Shown one piece after another: positions 9,987 through 17,785 of a DNA stretch of 26,294 nt. Numbering within the stretch: position 1 is the first letter of the stretch; every line of letters begins with the position of its first letter. The translations under genes were made by a program, and so were the position numbers. The notes below the pieces were generated by a model, which worked only from the letters and a program-made list of their open reading frames with translations, was not told the DNA's origin and did no database searches. The DNA lies in the IMG/VR virus record IMGVR_UViG_3300046736_000149, positions 1 through 26,294 of that record; one strand, given 5' to 3'. This stretch comes from a virus.

Positions 9987-10577
9987 TCACTCGACATGCC
10001 GCCACAGTCGGCGAGAAACGATGCTGTGGATAGTACCTGGGGCAGCCTTGAATTGAATCCCGATTTTGATCAGGGTCATTCCGCCTGCGCGCAAGCGTCG
10101 CATTTCACGGATGTCCGCATCCGTAAATCTTGCATTCCCGTGAGCTTCGCCACGAGGCAGTCTTTCGGGATGAAGACGAGGTCCACTATTGTCACCTCGG
10201 GCAAGTTTCTCGGGATGTATGCGAGAATAATGCTCGTCACCAGACTGAGATCGTTGTCTGCCCTTCTGGTCCCGGTCAGCACTGTTTTCCGTCTTTGTTC
10301 CAAGCCAGAGGCAGGAAGGCGAACAGCACGCTGGCGTATCGCATCGGTGGCAGACGCACATCCCTGCTGGAATGTCGCCGAAATGAATCTGCCAACTCAC
10401 CCGGTGAGCCAAGTAGATCTTTTTCTTAAATCTCAGTATCCCGTATCCTTTGGGCTCCCGGTATCCTTGCCACAACCAGCATTCATTCGGTCCTCGCTTA
10501 TCCACCTTTGCCCAAAACCGGGCTTTGTCTTCTTCCGTGATCTGTGGCAGGGGCTTTCCAGCCTGATTCGTGGTCAT
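9987..10577 (-). CDS. HNH endonuclease with C-terminal helix-turn-helix, inserted against the operon
   Basis: I start at ATG 10577 instead of a TTG 12 codons earlier, giving 196 residues. The N-terminal part (FWAKVDKRGPNECWLWQG, LAHRVSWQIHFGDIP, CVCHRCDTPACC, LWLGTKTENSADRDQKGR) follows the free-standing phage HNH pattern A-H-R...C-H-x-C-D-x-P...N-P-x-H-L...G-T...N...D...K-G-R. Then come three linker repeats (SGDEHYSRIHPEKL, ARGDNSGPRLHPERL, PRGEAHGNAR) and a helix-turn-helix (FTDADIREMRRLRAGGM...TIHSIVSRRLWR). Unusually, the usual N-P-x-H motif reads SPSC (Ser86, Cys89), which removes the expected Asn and metal-binding His; activity is doubtful unless Cys substitutes. Its opposite orientation between endolysin and fibre genes marks it as a mobile insertion. 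Confidence 0.85.
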   Translation of the reverse strand: MTTNQAGKPLPQITEEDKARFWAKVDKRGPNECWLWQGYREPKGYGILRFKKKIYLAHRVSWQIHFGDIPAGMCVCHRCDTPACCSPSCLWLGTKTENSADRDQKGRQRSQSGDEHYSRIHPEKLARGDNSGPRLHPERLPRGEAHGNARFTDADIREMRRLRAGGMTLIKIGIQFKAAPGTIHSIVSRRLWRHVE

Positions 10578-10669
10578 GCGCGAATTTGGGTTAGGGGCGC
10601 TTCGGCTCGTCAAAGCCGCTGCGTCCCGTCCTTTTTATCCTTTTTAACCCTGGGGGGCAATCTCTAATT

Positions 10670-12574
10670 ATGGCAAAAGGAATCCACCTTGGTTCTCTTG
10701 TCTCGGCTCCTTCTGTCCCAGGCGGCGGAACTACAGGTGTCGTTTTCGTAGTCCAGGATGACGTCCTATTCCTGACTGACTTGGCTACGGGCCTGACTTA
10801 CGAGGCTCCAGTCGTCCTCTTTGGCCCATCCTCCCTCCCCTCGGGCACCATCACCGGCGCCCACGATACCCTCAGCTTTCACTACCTCGGCGGTCAGTGG
10901 AACTCACCCGCCACACAAGCCCCGGGCACTACCCCGCCGGCACGAGGCATTGTCCTCAACGATACGTTCTTCATCTCGATCGGCGGCGTGACCCTGTCCA
11001 TGCCGGTGACGCTTAGCGTCGCCCCGGGCGGGCAGCCAAGTGGCGAGATGTCGTTGGTCACTATTGATGGGGTGGAATACGTACGGGTAACCTTCCCCGA
11101 TGGCGAGGTCCGTTACGAGGAGATGCACGAGACTCCGACTCCGGATGCCACCGGTAGTGGAGTCGTCCCAGTCGCCGCTACTACCGTCTTCGCCAACCCG
11201 ACCGGCGCCACCGCACTGCCAGTCTTCTCTGCCAACCCAGTCGTTGCTTCCCTCTCGGTTGGCGATGTCCCCTACGACGCCACCGCCTGGAATGGTGACC
11301 TCTCCGTCCCCACCAAGAACGCCATCCGCGATGCCCTGGTTGCCCTGCCGGTTGCTGGTTCCGTCGCCACCGACCCCATCTTCGATGCCAAGGGTGATCT
11401 CGCCGTCGGCACGGGCGCTGATGCCGCTGCAAGGCTTGCCACGGGCACCAACGGCTTCGTCCTGACGGCGGACTCTGCCACGGCAACCGGCCTCAAGTGG
11501 GCCGCTGCTGCCGCTGGCGGCGTCGCCACGGGCGATAGCCCCACCTGGTCCGCCGCTCACATCTTCGCCGTCAACGGCGCAGCGGACACTCCGGCTATCC
11601 GGCTATCCGGCACCCCGTTCCTCGGCACCGCCACCACCTCTAAGCCGCTCCTCTTGATCGAGCCGACCGGCACCACCTCCACCGGCTGGGCGACCACGGG
11701 CACGATGCTGGGGGTGAACGCGGCGACCGGGTTCGCGGGGAATCTGATTGACTTAAAAGTAATTGGGACCACAGGCTTTAAGGTCGATTCGGGAGGCACT
11801 GTTACCACGTTTGGCAATGTAAACGTAGGAGCGTCAGTTTTGGCGACCAGTCACCTTATCCTAAATGGAACAACTAATCTGATCTATTGGAACGGTGGCG
11901 ACTTGGTTCTGGGACGCCTCGGACCAAAAAGTCTTCGCCTCGGCAACAATCCCACGGCGTCGCCGACTGCCCAAACCCTCACCCTCGGCGAAGCCTCCCG
12001 CCCAGGCACCGACAGCAATGTGGCAGGAGCCAATGGCACACTGCAATCTGGCCTGGGCACCGGCACCGGCACCGCCTCCTCGCTCATCTTCCAGACGCCC
12101 ACGGTCGCGGCGAGCGGGAGCACGGTGCAGACGTATGCGACGAGGCTGACTGTAAATACTGGTGGAGCGACGATCGTCGGTGACATGTCTTGCAATGGAG
12201 CTGTTGTTGCTGCTGCAAATCAGAAGTTCTTATTTTCTGGAATCGGCGGACTATATGGAAGTGCTGTGTCAGGAGTCATGTCTCTTCAGGATACCGGAGC
12301 CACTAGTGCGCGAATTGGTATAGGTGGTCAGACTTCTTCACATCCAGCCATCAAGCGCAACGGTGCAGCGTTGGCCTTCCGCCTCGCCGACGACTCGGCT
12401 GACTGCGCCGTGAGTGCGCTCTCCTTCCAGTCTGCCGCGCCTGCCGGTGGCACCTCGGGCGTGTGGAAGCTCGGCACCGTCGCTGTTGTCAGCCCAACCG
12501 TGCCCAACCGCACCATCGAGGTCGAGATCGGCGGCACCACCTATTATCTCGCCGCCAAAACCACCAATAACTGA
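10670..12574 (+). CDS. Tail fibre or appendage protein
   Basis: The 634-residue protein is Gly/Thr/Ala-rich and beta-rich. It has an N-terminal virion-attachment-like region (about 1-160), a linker with the motif DPIFDAKGDLAVGTGADAAA near residue 238, read on as RLATGTNGFVLTADSATATG, which is widespread in phage tail fibres, then repeats with GTGTASSLIFQTPTVAAS and an end TIEVEIGGTTYYLAAKTTNN typical of fibre C-termini. Such proteins trimerise and bind the cell surface. Base composition varies inside the gene: bases about 11740-11900 and 12180-12360 are AT-richer, as in mosaic fibres. It is followed by two short genes and two tailspikes. No intramolecular chaperone domain is obvious at the end. 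Confidence 0.85.
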   Translation: MAKGIHLGSLVSAPSVPGGGTTGVVFVVQDDVLFLTDLATGLTYEAPVVLFGPSSLPSGTITGAHDTLSFHYLGGQWNSPATQAPGTTPPARGIVLNDTFFISIGGVTLSMPVTLSVAPGGQPSGEMSLVTIDGVEYVRVTFPDGEVRYEEMHETPTPDATGSGVVPVAATTVFANPTGATALPVFSANPVVASLSVGDVPYDATAWNGDLSVPTKNAIRDALVALPVAGSVATDPIFDAKGDLAVGTGADAAARLATGTNGFVLTADSATATGLKWAAAAAGGVATGDSPTWSAAHIFAVNGAADTPAIRLSGTPFLGTATTSKPLLLIEPTGTTSTGWATTGTMLGVNAATGFAGNLIDLKVIGTTGFKVDSGGTVTTFGNVNVGASVLATSHLILNGTTNLIYWNGGDLVLGRLGPKSLRLGNNPTASPTAQTLTLGEASRPGTDSNVAGANGTLQSGLGTGTGTASSLIFQTPTVAASGSTVQTYATRLTVNTGGATIVGDMSCNGAVVAAANQKFLFSGIGGLYGSAVSGVMSLQDTGATSARIGIGGQTSSHPAIKRNGAALAFRLADDSADCAVSALSFQSAAPAGGTSGVWKLGTVAVVSPTVPNRTIEVEIGGTTYYLAAKTTNN

Positions 12575-12576
12575 CC

Positions 12577-12852
12577 ATGCAGATCACAGATCTTTCCCCG
12601 CGTGAGCAGGAAGCAATTGAGTTTGCTTTTGTAAGATACACCTGGCCCGGGCGCGACGCCAACGAAGGCTTGGTCATCCAGACCAAATACCAAGTCGAAC
12701 AGTACGCCAAGCAAATGGACGAGGCTGAGTTCGAGAAACTCTACACCGACTGGCAGAGCCTCCCGCCTGACCAACAGGAGAACATCGCCAAGGTCATTGA
12801 TGCCGCTGTCCAGAAAAACCAACCGCCACTCGAAAAACCTGCTGCCGCATGA
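12577..12852 (+). CDS. Small acidic helical protein between fibre genes
   Basis: The 91-residue protein is acidic and helical (REQEAIEFAFVRYTWPGRDA; AKQMDEAEFEKLYTDWQSL; QQENIAKVIDAAVQKN) with a Pro/Ala tail. It starts two bases after the fibre stop and overlaps the next gene by ATGA. Its location between fibre and tailspike genes would suit a fibre-assembly chaperone or an accessory virion protein, but no family is recognised. Confidence 0.6.
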   Translation: MQITDLSPREQEAIEFAFVRYTWPGRDANEGLVIQTKYQVEQYAKQMDEAEFEKLYTDWQSLPPDQQENIAKVIDAAVQKNQPPLEKPAAA

Positions 12853-13022
12853 GCGCGAATCCCTTGGAAATCCTCAAGAATGATGAGACTTCTGTCCTGC
12901 GACAGATCGCCCAGCTCGAAGGCGCATTGCTCTATATCCGTCAGTTCCGCGCCACCCTCACCAAGGACGAGGAAAAGAAGCCCACTGCCGGAGAACCTGC
13001 TGATCCTGATGGCAACGGATGA
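12849..13022 (+). CDS. Short protein (57 residues) overlapping both neighbours
   Basis: The start ATG overlaps the previous stop (ATGA). The product MSANPLEILKNDETSVLRQI... continues as one amphipathic helix (AQLEGALLYIRQFRATLTKD) with an acidic, Pro-rich tail. It ends 14 bases inside the next gene. The tight overlaps support expression. A single long helix suggests an assembly or tail-associated small protein; the function is unknown. Confidence 0.55.
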   Translation: MSANPLEILKNDETSVLRQIAQLEGALLYIRQFRATLTKDEEKKPTAGEPADPDGNG

Positions 13023-14715
13023 CTCACCAACCTTGACGGGCGCCACCAACTGCCTGTTCAACCAGCGTTCGTTGACGGCGCCCTACTACCGCGAAGCGGT
13101 GGGCATCCAGGGTGACGAGAACGTCGGCAAGGCAATCGGCTTCGATGCCAATGGCGTCCTGGGGGCCATCATCGCCGGGGATGGCTCTTCGATCAACCTG
13201 CTCGCCCGTGGCGTGGTCAACGATGACACTGGCGACCAGGGCATTGCGATCAACGCCGTTATCGCCGCAGCGCCCCTCGGCTCCACTATCCTCTTTCCGC
13301 CGGGCAACTACAAGGTCCTCACCCCGATCAATACACTCGCCAAGCGTCTCCACTTCCGAGGCGCCGGTGCCCACTGCACACGCATTAACTTCCGCCCAGC
13401 CGCGCCGTCGTTCCTGTTCACCATCCCTGCCAACTCCGATAACGTCTACTTCTCTGATATCTCGCTCGTCGGCTCAGGCAACCCAGGCACCAACATCCGC
13501 ATGGGGGCGATCAAGCAACTCAGCGACGCCCCGACCAACTCCGCCCTCACCGAATGCTTCATCACTCGCTGCAACTTTGAGCAGTTCACCGACGACGTCC
13601 TCTTCTTCAATGCTCTTGAATACGCCAGGATCTCTGAATGTCGGTTCCTCTCCAATGCCGACATCACCTCCCTCGGTGGCTCGGGCACAGGCACTGCCAC
13701 CTGCGTCCGAGCTGATGCCCACGCCAATGCCATCCACCTCTACAAGTCACGGTTCTCTCAAAACGATCGCCTGATCCTCGCCCCCAGTGTCACGCTCTTT
13801 GACATCTCCAACAACTCGTTCGAACTCGATGGGTCACTGACCCGTGGCGGATGGTCCGCCGACTATTTCATCGATGTCGGCTCTGACTCCGTTCAATCCC
13901 GGGGCGTCACTTTCCGCAACAACTATGTCGAGGGTGAGAAGACGATCGCCACCCGGGCGTTCATGCGCCTGCGCAACGCTCTCGCCCCAATGGTCATCGG
14001 CAACACCATCACCGGCTGGAACAGTGGCGCGTCTCAAACCCACTGCTTCATCGAATTCGGCAATGGCACGCTCTGCGCTCGCGTCTCGTGCAATTGGTTC
14101 GAGGAGGTCCTGTCCTCCTTTATGTCCGTCACCGGTTCCGGTGGCAAGGTCCGCGCCTGGGACAACATCTTTGTCGATGGCGGCACCCTGTTGGCGACGA
14201 AGTCGTCCATCAATGCCCTCCTTGCCCCGTCCTCGGGCGCCTTCGAACTCGATGGCGACTTCATCAACCGAGGCGTCACCGTCGATGTCGGCGCCAATGG
14301 CGAAGGCTTCAATGCCTTTGGCTCCGGTAACGTCAACGCCACTGTCCAGTCGCTCTCCACGGGAGGCTCCCGCTCAGCTGTCCTCGACCTCAAGGTCGCC
14401 AATTCAGGCGGCGGTGACGCGGCAGGTTCCGTGCGCTTCAACTCCGGCATGTCAACCGGCGGCGGCATTACCGCCCTGATCGAGGGACTGACCAATGTCT
14501 CGGGTAACGGTGGGCAGCTTCGCCTCTCCACCATGAAAAGTGATGGCGTCATGACTGCCCGCCAAACCATCGACAGCAATGGCGATGCCATCTTCTCAGG
14601 TGCCGTCGAGCTCACCACGGCGGGAGGTGGCCTTGTCCTCAAAACCCCAGACGGCACAAAACGCTACCGCATCACCGTCAATAACTCGGGGGTGGTCACC
14701 TCCACCCTGATATGA
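13009..14715 (+). CDS. Tailspike 1, right-handed beta-helix (pectate-lyase-like) receptor-binding protein
   Basis: I start at ATG 13009 (MATDDSPT), because upstream codons to 12880 overlap the 57-residue gene and look non-coding; this gives 568 residues. Residues 11-50 form an attachment module (GATN...QR...PYYR...IQGD...GKAIGFDANG) shared with the next protein. Residues about 70-430 show the parallel beta-helix pattern: ILFPPGNYKV, an RGAGAHCTRI turn, and repeated N/C/G rungs (CFITRCNFEQF, ISECRFLSNAD, VTFRNNYVEG, VIGNTITGW). Such tailspikes bind and often cut surface polysaccharide. The end TPDGTKRYRITVNNSGVVTS is a common fibre terminus. Catalytic residues cannot be assigned from one sequence. 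It overlaps tailspike 2 by ATGA. Confidence 0.82.
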   Translation: MATDDSPTLTGATNCLFNQRSLTAPYYREAVGIQGDENVGKAIGFDANGVLGAIIAGDGSSINLLARGVVNDDTGDQGIAINAVIAAAPLGSTILFPPGNYKVLTPINTLAKRLHFRGAGAHCTRINFRPAAPSFLFTIPANSDNVYFSDISLVGSGNPGTNIRMGAIKQLSDAPTNSALTECFITRCNFEQFTDDVLFFNALEYARISECRFLSNADITSLGGSGTGTATCVRADAHANAIHLYKSRFSQNDRLILAPSVTLFDISNNSFELDGSLTRGGWSADYFIDVGSDSVQSRGVTFRNNYVEGEKTIATRAFMRLRNALAPMVIGNTITGWNSGASQTHCFIEFGNGTLCARVSCNWFEEVLSSFMSVTGSGGKVRAWDNIFVDGGTLLATKSSINALLAPSSGAFELDGDFINRGVTVDVGANGEGFNAFGSGNVNATVQSLSTGGSRSAVLDLKVANSGGGDAAGSVRFNSGMSTGGGITALIEGLTNVSGNGGQLRLSTMKSDGVMTARQTIDSNGDAIFSGAVELTTAGGGLVLKTPDGTKRYRITVNNSGVVTSTLI

Positions 14716-16226
14716 TCGAGAACGACACACCCTCAGCCGAAGGCGCCACCAATGTGGCGTTGCACCAGCGTGACTCCGCGCCCCCGTATCAGCGCCTCGT
14801 GGTCAATATCCAGGGCGATGCCAATCCCGGCAAGGCGATCGGGTTCGACGCGGAAGGCAGGTTGGCGACGCTCGAAGTCGACGAGAACCCGTTTGCCGTA
14901 GTGCGCACTGAGGCCCAGTTCGACGCCGCCCTAGCGGCTGGCAGGAGCATTGTATTGGATGGCACTGTTGCCCTGACCACCCCCAAGTCCATCGACACCC
15001 GCTGGACCACCATCAAAGGACCGGGATGCCTGAGCTTTACCCTCGATCAGGCTCTGCCAGCTTGGCAACTCCGCGCGCTCACCATCAATGCCGATGACGT
15101 CACACTGAGCAATTTTGAGTTGGTCTCGACTGAGCCAGTTGCCTCCAATCTCTGCTACGGCATCGCCTTCACCGAAGGACTGCAAAATGTCGGTCACCGC
15201 ACCAAGCTCATCGATCTCCTCATTCACAACTGGAAGCGGTGCGTCTCCAAAGATGGCAACACCAGTGCGTTTACTTCGCCCCATGAAGGCGTCCTGATTG
15301 AGCGGCTCTTTGCCCACACCGCACGCGAGTACGTCTGCTGCCTGAACTTCGGCTTCACCCGCCTGATCATGCGCGATAGCAGGCTTCTGGGCTGGCTCGA
15401 TGGAGCAACGCACGTCACCACCGACAACGCCATGTACGGTGGCTCCAACTGGAACGACTGCTCGTTCGATAATTGCCACTTCGGCAATGTCGGCAGAATG
15501 GGCTTCGAGGCTACGCCAGCGTCAATGGTCGACTACATCCACGAGCGCACACGGCTCCACTGGTGTCGGGCTGAGAACTGCGGCTCGATGGGGTTCAGTC
15601 TGGGCTTTGTCGACTCGGGCATCTTCGAAAAGTGCCTCGCCAAGAACGTCAAGCAGTGCGGCTTCGAAGTGGCGGGCTCCGCGCCAGGCGATCCACAGAA
15701 CCCACCAGGGCATCCCGGGCTCTATGCGAAAGCGATCATCGAGTCCTGCGAGGTCGATGGCGTCTCCCACAACAACCCCTGCTACGGCATCAGCATCGAC
15801 GGTGCAGCTGATACGCTCGTCCGGGGGGCGACCAAAATCTCCAACATCACCACTACCCTGACCGATGGCGCCTGTGGCGTAGGCCTTACCTCCTCCATCC
15901 GCTCCTCGGTTAAGCTCGTCGATTTCACCGACTGTGGTCACCTCTTCATCTACTGCACCAAGGGGTTCCTGGCCAATACGACGGGCGGGCACGTCTTCGA
16001 GAACAATACTTTCCGCAACCCGGGGGGGACGGGGAGCACGCACAGAAGTGTGTACGTTGACCAGCAAAGTGCTTCGGTACGGCAAAATACAACGTATCAG
16101 AAAGCGGGGACAACGCTAGGGTATCAGTGCATTACATCTGTTCCAGCTCAAGTTTTCGTAGACGGGGTGGCAGTGGCTTATGGTGATCAGACGTTTGGAG
16201 GCTCAAATATTCAATTGCCGGGATGA
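14712..16226 (+). CDS. Tailspike 2, Cys-rich right-handed beta-helix protein
   Basis: The 504-residue protein shares residues 11-50 with tailspike 1 without a gap, by my hand count 24 of 40 identical. The rest differs: a beta-helix pattern with rungs such as TINADDVTLSNFELVS, LIDLLIHNWKRCVSKDG, CSFDNCHFGNVG, CRAENCGSMGFSLGF, IESCEVDGVSHNNPCYGISI and FENNTFRNPGG. Cysteines are frequent and often on the same rung position, which can stack inside the helix. So a common base plugs two different receptor-binding bodies into the virion. The last 200 bases are AT-richer than the rest and may come from another source. It overlaps the large terminase gene by ATGA. Confidence 0.8.
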   Translation: MIENDTPSAEGATNVALHQRDSAPPYQRLVVNIQGDANPGKAIGFDAEGRLATLEVDENPFAVVRTEAQFDAALAAGRSIVLDGTVALTTPKSIDTRWTTIKGPGCLSFTLDQALPAWQLRALTINADDVTLSNFELVSTEPVASNLCYGIAFTEGLQNVGHRTKLIDLLIHNWKRCVSKDGNTSAFTSPHEGVLIERLFAHTAREYVCCLNFGFTRLIMRDSRLLGWLDGATHVTTDNAMYGGSNWNDCSFDNCHFGNVGRMGFEATPASMVDYIHERTRLHWCRAENCGSMGFSLGFVDSGIFEKCLAKNVKQCGFEVAGSAPGDPQNPPGHPGLYAKAIIESCEVDGVSHNNPCYGISIDGAADTLVRGATKISNITTTLTDGACGVGLTSSIRSSVKLVDFTDCGHLFIYCTKGFLANTTGGHVFENNTFRNPGGTGSTHRSVYVDQQSASVRQNTTYQKAGTTLGYQCITSVPAQVFVDGVAVAYGDQTFGGSNIQLPG

Positions 16227-17782
16227 GCGTCGCTCTGCCAACTGCCGAATCGCTCAAGGACTTCTCCGATGTCGAGAAGCTCCGCATGCGGGCATTGCTC
16301 AAAGAACGCAAGGAGCAGCAGCGCAAGAATGGGATCGCCTTCTACCGCCCCCACCCGAAGCAGCAGCTCTTCCATGGGTGCGGGTTCCGCTACAGGTTGG
16401 CACGAGTGGGCAACCGCTTCGGCAAGAGCCTGATGGGAAGCGCTGAAGATGTCGCATGGCTGCTGGGGGAGCGCCCGTGGATCCCAGTGGGACTAGCTGA
16501 AAGAACCGTTGGTATCCCCCAGCGGCCTGTCAAAGGCGTGCTGATCTGCTCAGACTGGGACAAGAGCACTGAGATCTTCACCAATCAGCACGGCGATGCG
16601 GCGGCACGCGGTAAACTCTTCCAACTTCTCCCTGAAGCCAAAATCGAGAACGTCACCAAAAACCACTCGGGCAATACCTGCAAAATCTCAGTAAAGGGAA
16701 AGTACGGGGTCTCGATCCTCTACATCGAAACCGTCGCCTCCTACAAGGCGAACACGATGTCCGTCGAGTCCAGTGACTGGGACTTCATCCATGTCGATGA
16801 ACCGCTCCCTGAGGGCATGTGGAAGGCAATGGCTCGCGGTCTGGTGGACCGGGGCGGAAGTGCCTGGTTCGTCTGCACCATGCTGAACGAACCGTGGATC
16901 AATGATTTCTTCCTCCCGAGCATGCGCGAGGAGCTGGACGGCGACATCCCATTCGAGTCAGGCCAAAAGTGGGTCCTGACTGGGTCCATGTACGACAACC
17001 CGTTCCTCGATCCATCCAACATCAAGGAGTATGAAGGTTCGCTCACCGAGGACGAGATCCAATGCCGCGTCTACGGCATCCCGATGAGCATGAGCGGGAC
17101 GATCTACCGCGAGTTCAACATGAACCGGCACGTCTTCCACCATGCCCCACACGGCTGGAAAGGGAAGAATGACCCACCTTTTGAGTATTCGATTCGCTAT
17201 GCCATCGACCCACACCCGCGCACGCCAACGGCAGTCCTTTTTGCTGCTACTGCTCCTTCTGGCGAGGTCTTCTTCTACGACGAACTCTTCCTGGGCGGGA
17301 CCATCGATGAAATCTCTGTCCAAATTAAGCTGAAACTTCACAACCGAAACGTCATCTGGGGAATCTGCGACCCGCTCGCCTTCATCGAAAGCCCAATCGA
17401 CGGCAGGAGCATGGCAGATGTCTTCATCGAGCACGGGCTCAACATCGAGAAAGCACCAAAGGACCCGAGCAACGGCATCCTCCAAGTCAAGGAGGCACTC
17501 AAGACCAAGGATTTCCTGTTCTTCTCCTCTGACTGCCGCAGGACTTTGTGGGAGTTCGATCACTACATCTGGGACGAGAAGAACCCGGACAAGCCGCGCC
17601 CAAAGGACAACCACGCCATGGAGTGCCTCTACCGCATGGTGCTGACGGGACTGGAGTACATCGAGCCGGAGGAGAACGACGGCAGAATCATTCCATACTC
17701 CACGCTCGCCACCTCCCGGTTCGTCCTTCCCGAAGGTCCACGCAAGCCCAAGCCCTGGGACCCGTCAGTCCGCTACCGCTAA
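16223..17782 (+). CDS. terL: Terminase large subunit
   Basis: The 519-residue protein pumps DNA into the prohead and cuts it. The ATPase part has a variant Walker A RVGNRFGKS (residues 61-69, Lys68) and Walker B WDFIHVDEP (Asp192-Glu193). The nuclease part has candidate metal-binding acids: Asp329 in IRYAIDPH, Asp383 in WGICDPLAF and Asp462 in KDNHAMECLYRM, at the typical strand ends. Length is ordinary for the family. Its N-terminus overlaps tailspike 2 and the portal gene follows after three bases, the usual terL-portal order. The small subunit lies far upstream. Packaging type (cos or headful) cannot be told from this alone. Confidence 0.92.
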   Translation: MSVALPTAESLKDFSDVEKLRMRALLKERKEQQRKNGIAFYRPHPKQQLFHGCGFRYRLARVGNRFGKSLMGSAEDVAWLLGERPWIPVGLAERTVGIPQRPVKGVLICSDWDKSTEIFTNQHGDAAARGKLFQLLPEAKIENVTKNHSGNTCKISVKGKYGVSILYIETVASYKANTMSVESSDWDFIHVDEPLPEGMWKAMARGLVDRGGSAWFVCTMLNEPWINDFFLPSMREELDGDIPFESGQKWVLTGSMYDNPFLDPSNIKEYEGSLTEDEIQCRVYGIPMSMSGTIYREFNMNRHVFHHAPHGWKGKNDPPFEYSIRYAIDPHPRTPTAVLFAATAPSGEVFFYDELFLGGTIDEISVQIKLKLHNRNVIWGICDPLAFIESPIDGRSMADVFIEHGLNIEKAPKDPSNGILQVKEALKTKDFLFFSSDCRRTLWEFDHYIWDEKNPDKPRPKDNHAMECLYRMVLTGLEYIEPEENDGRIIPYSTLATSRFVLPEGPRKPKPWDPSVRYR

Positions 17783-17785
17783 CCC

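Noticed and set aside
9978-10667. A 229-codon rightward frame opposite the HNH gene
   Set aside because: The minus-strand product shows a clear HNH and helix-turn-helix layout, while the plus-strand product has no pattern and would collide with it.
10904-11560. Several antisense frames (up to 218 codons) in the tail fibre gene
   Set aside because: They are Gly/Arg/Trp-rich artefacts of the repetitive GC-rich fibre codons; no starts, neighbours or motifs support them.
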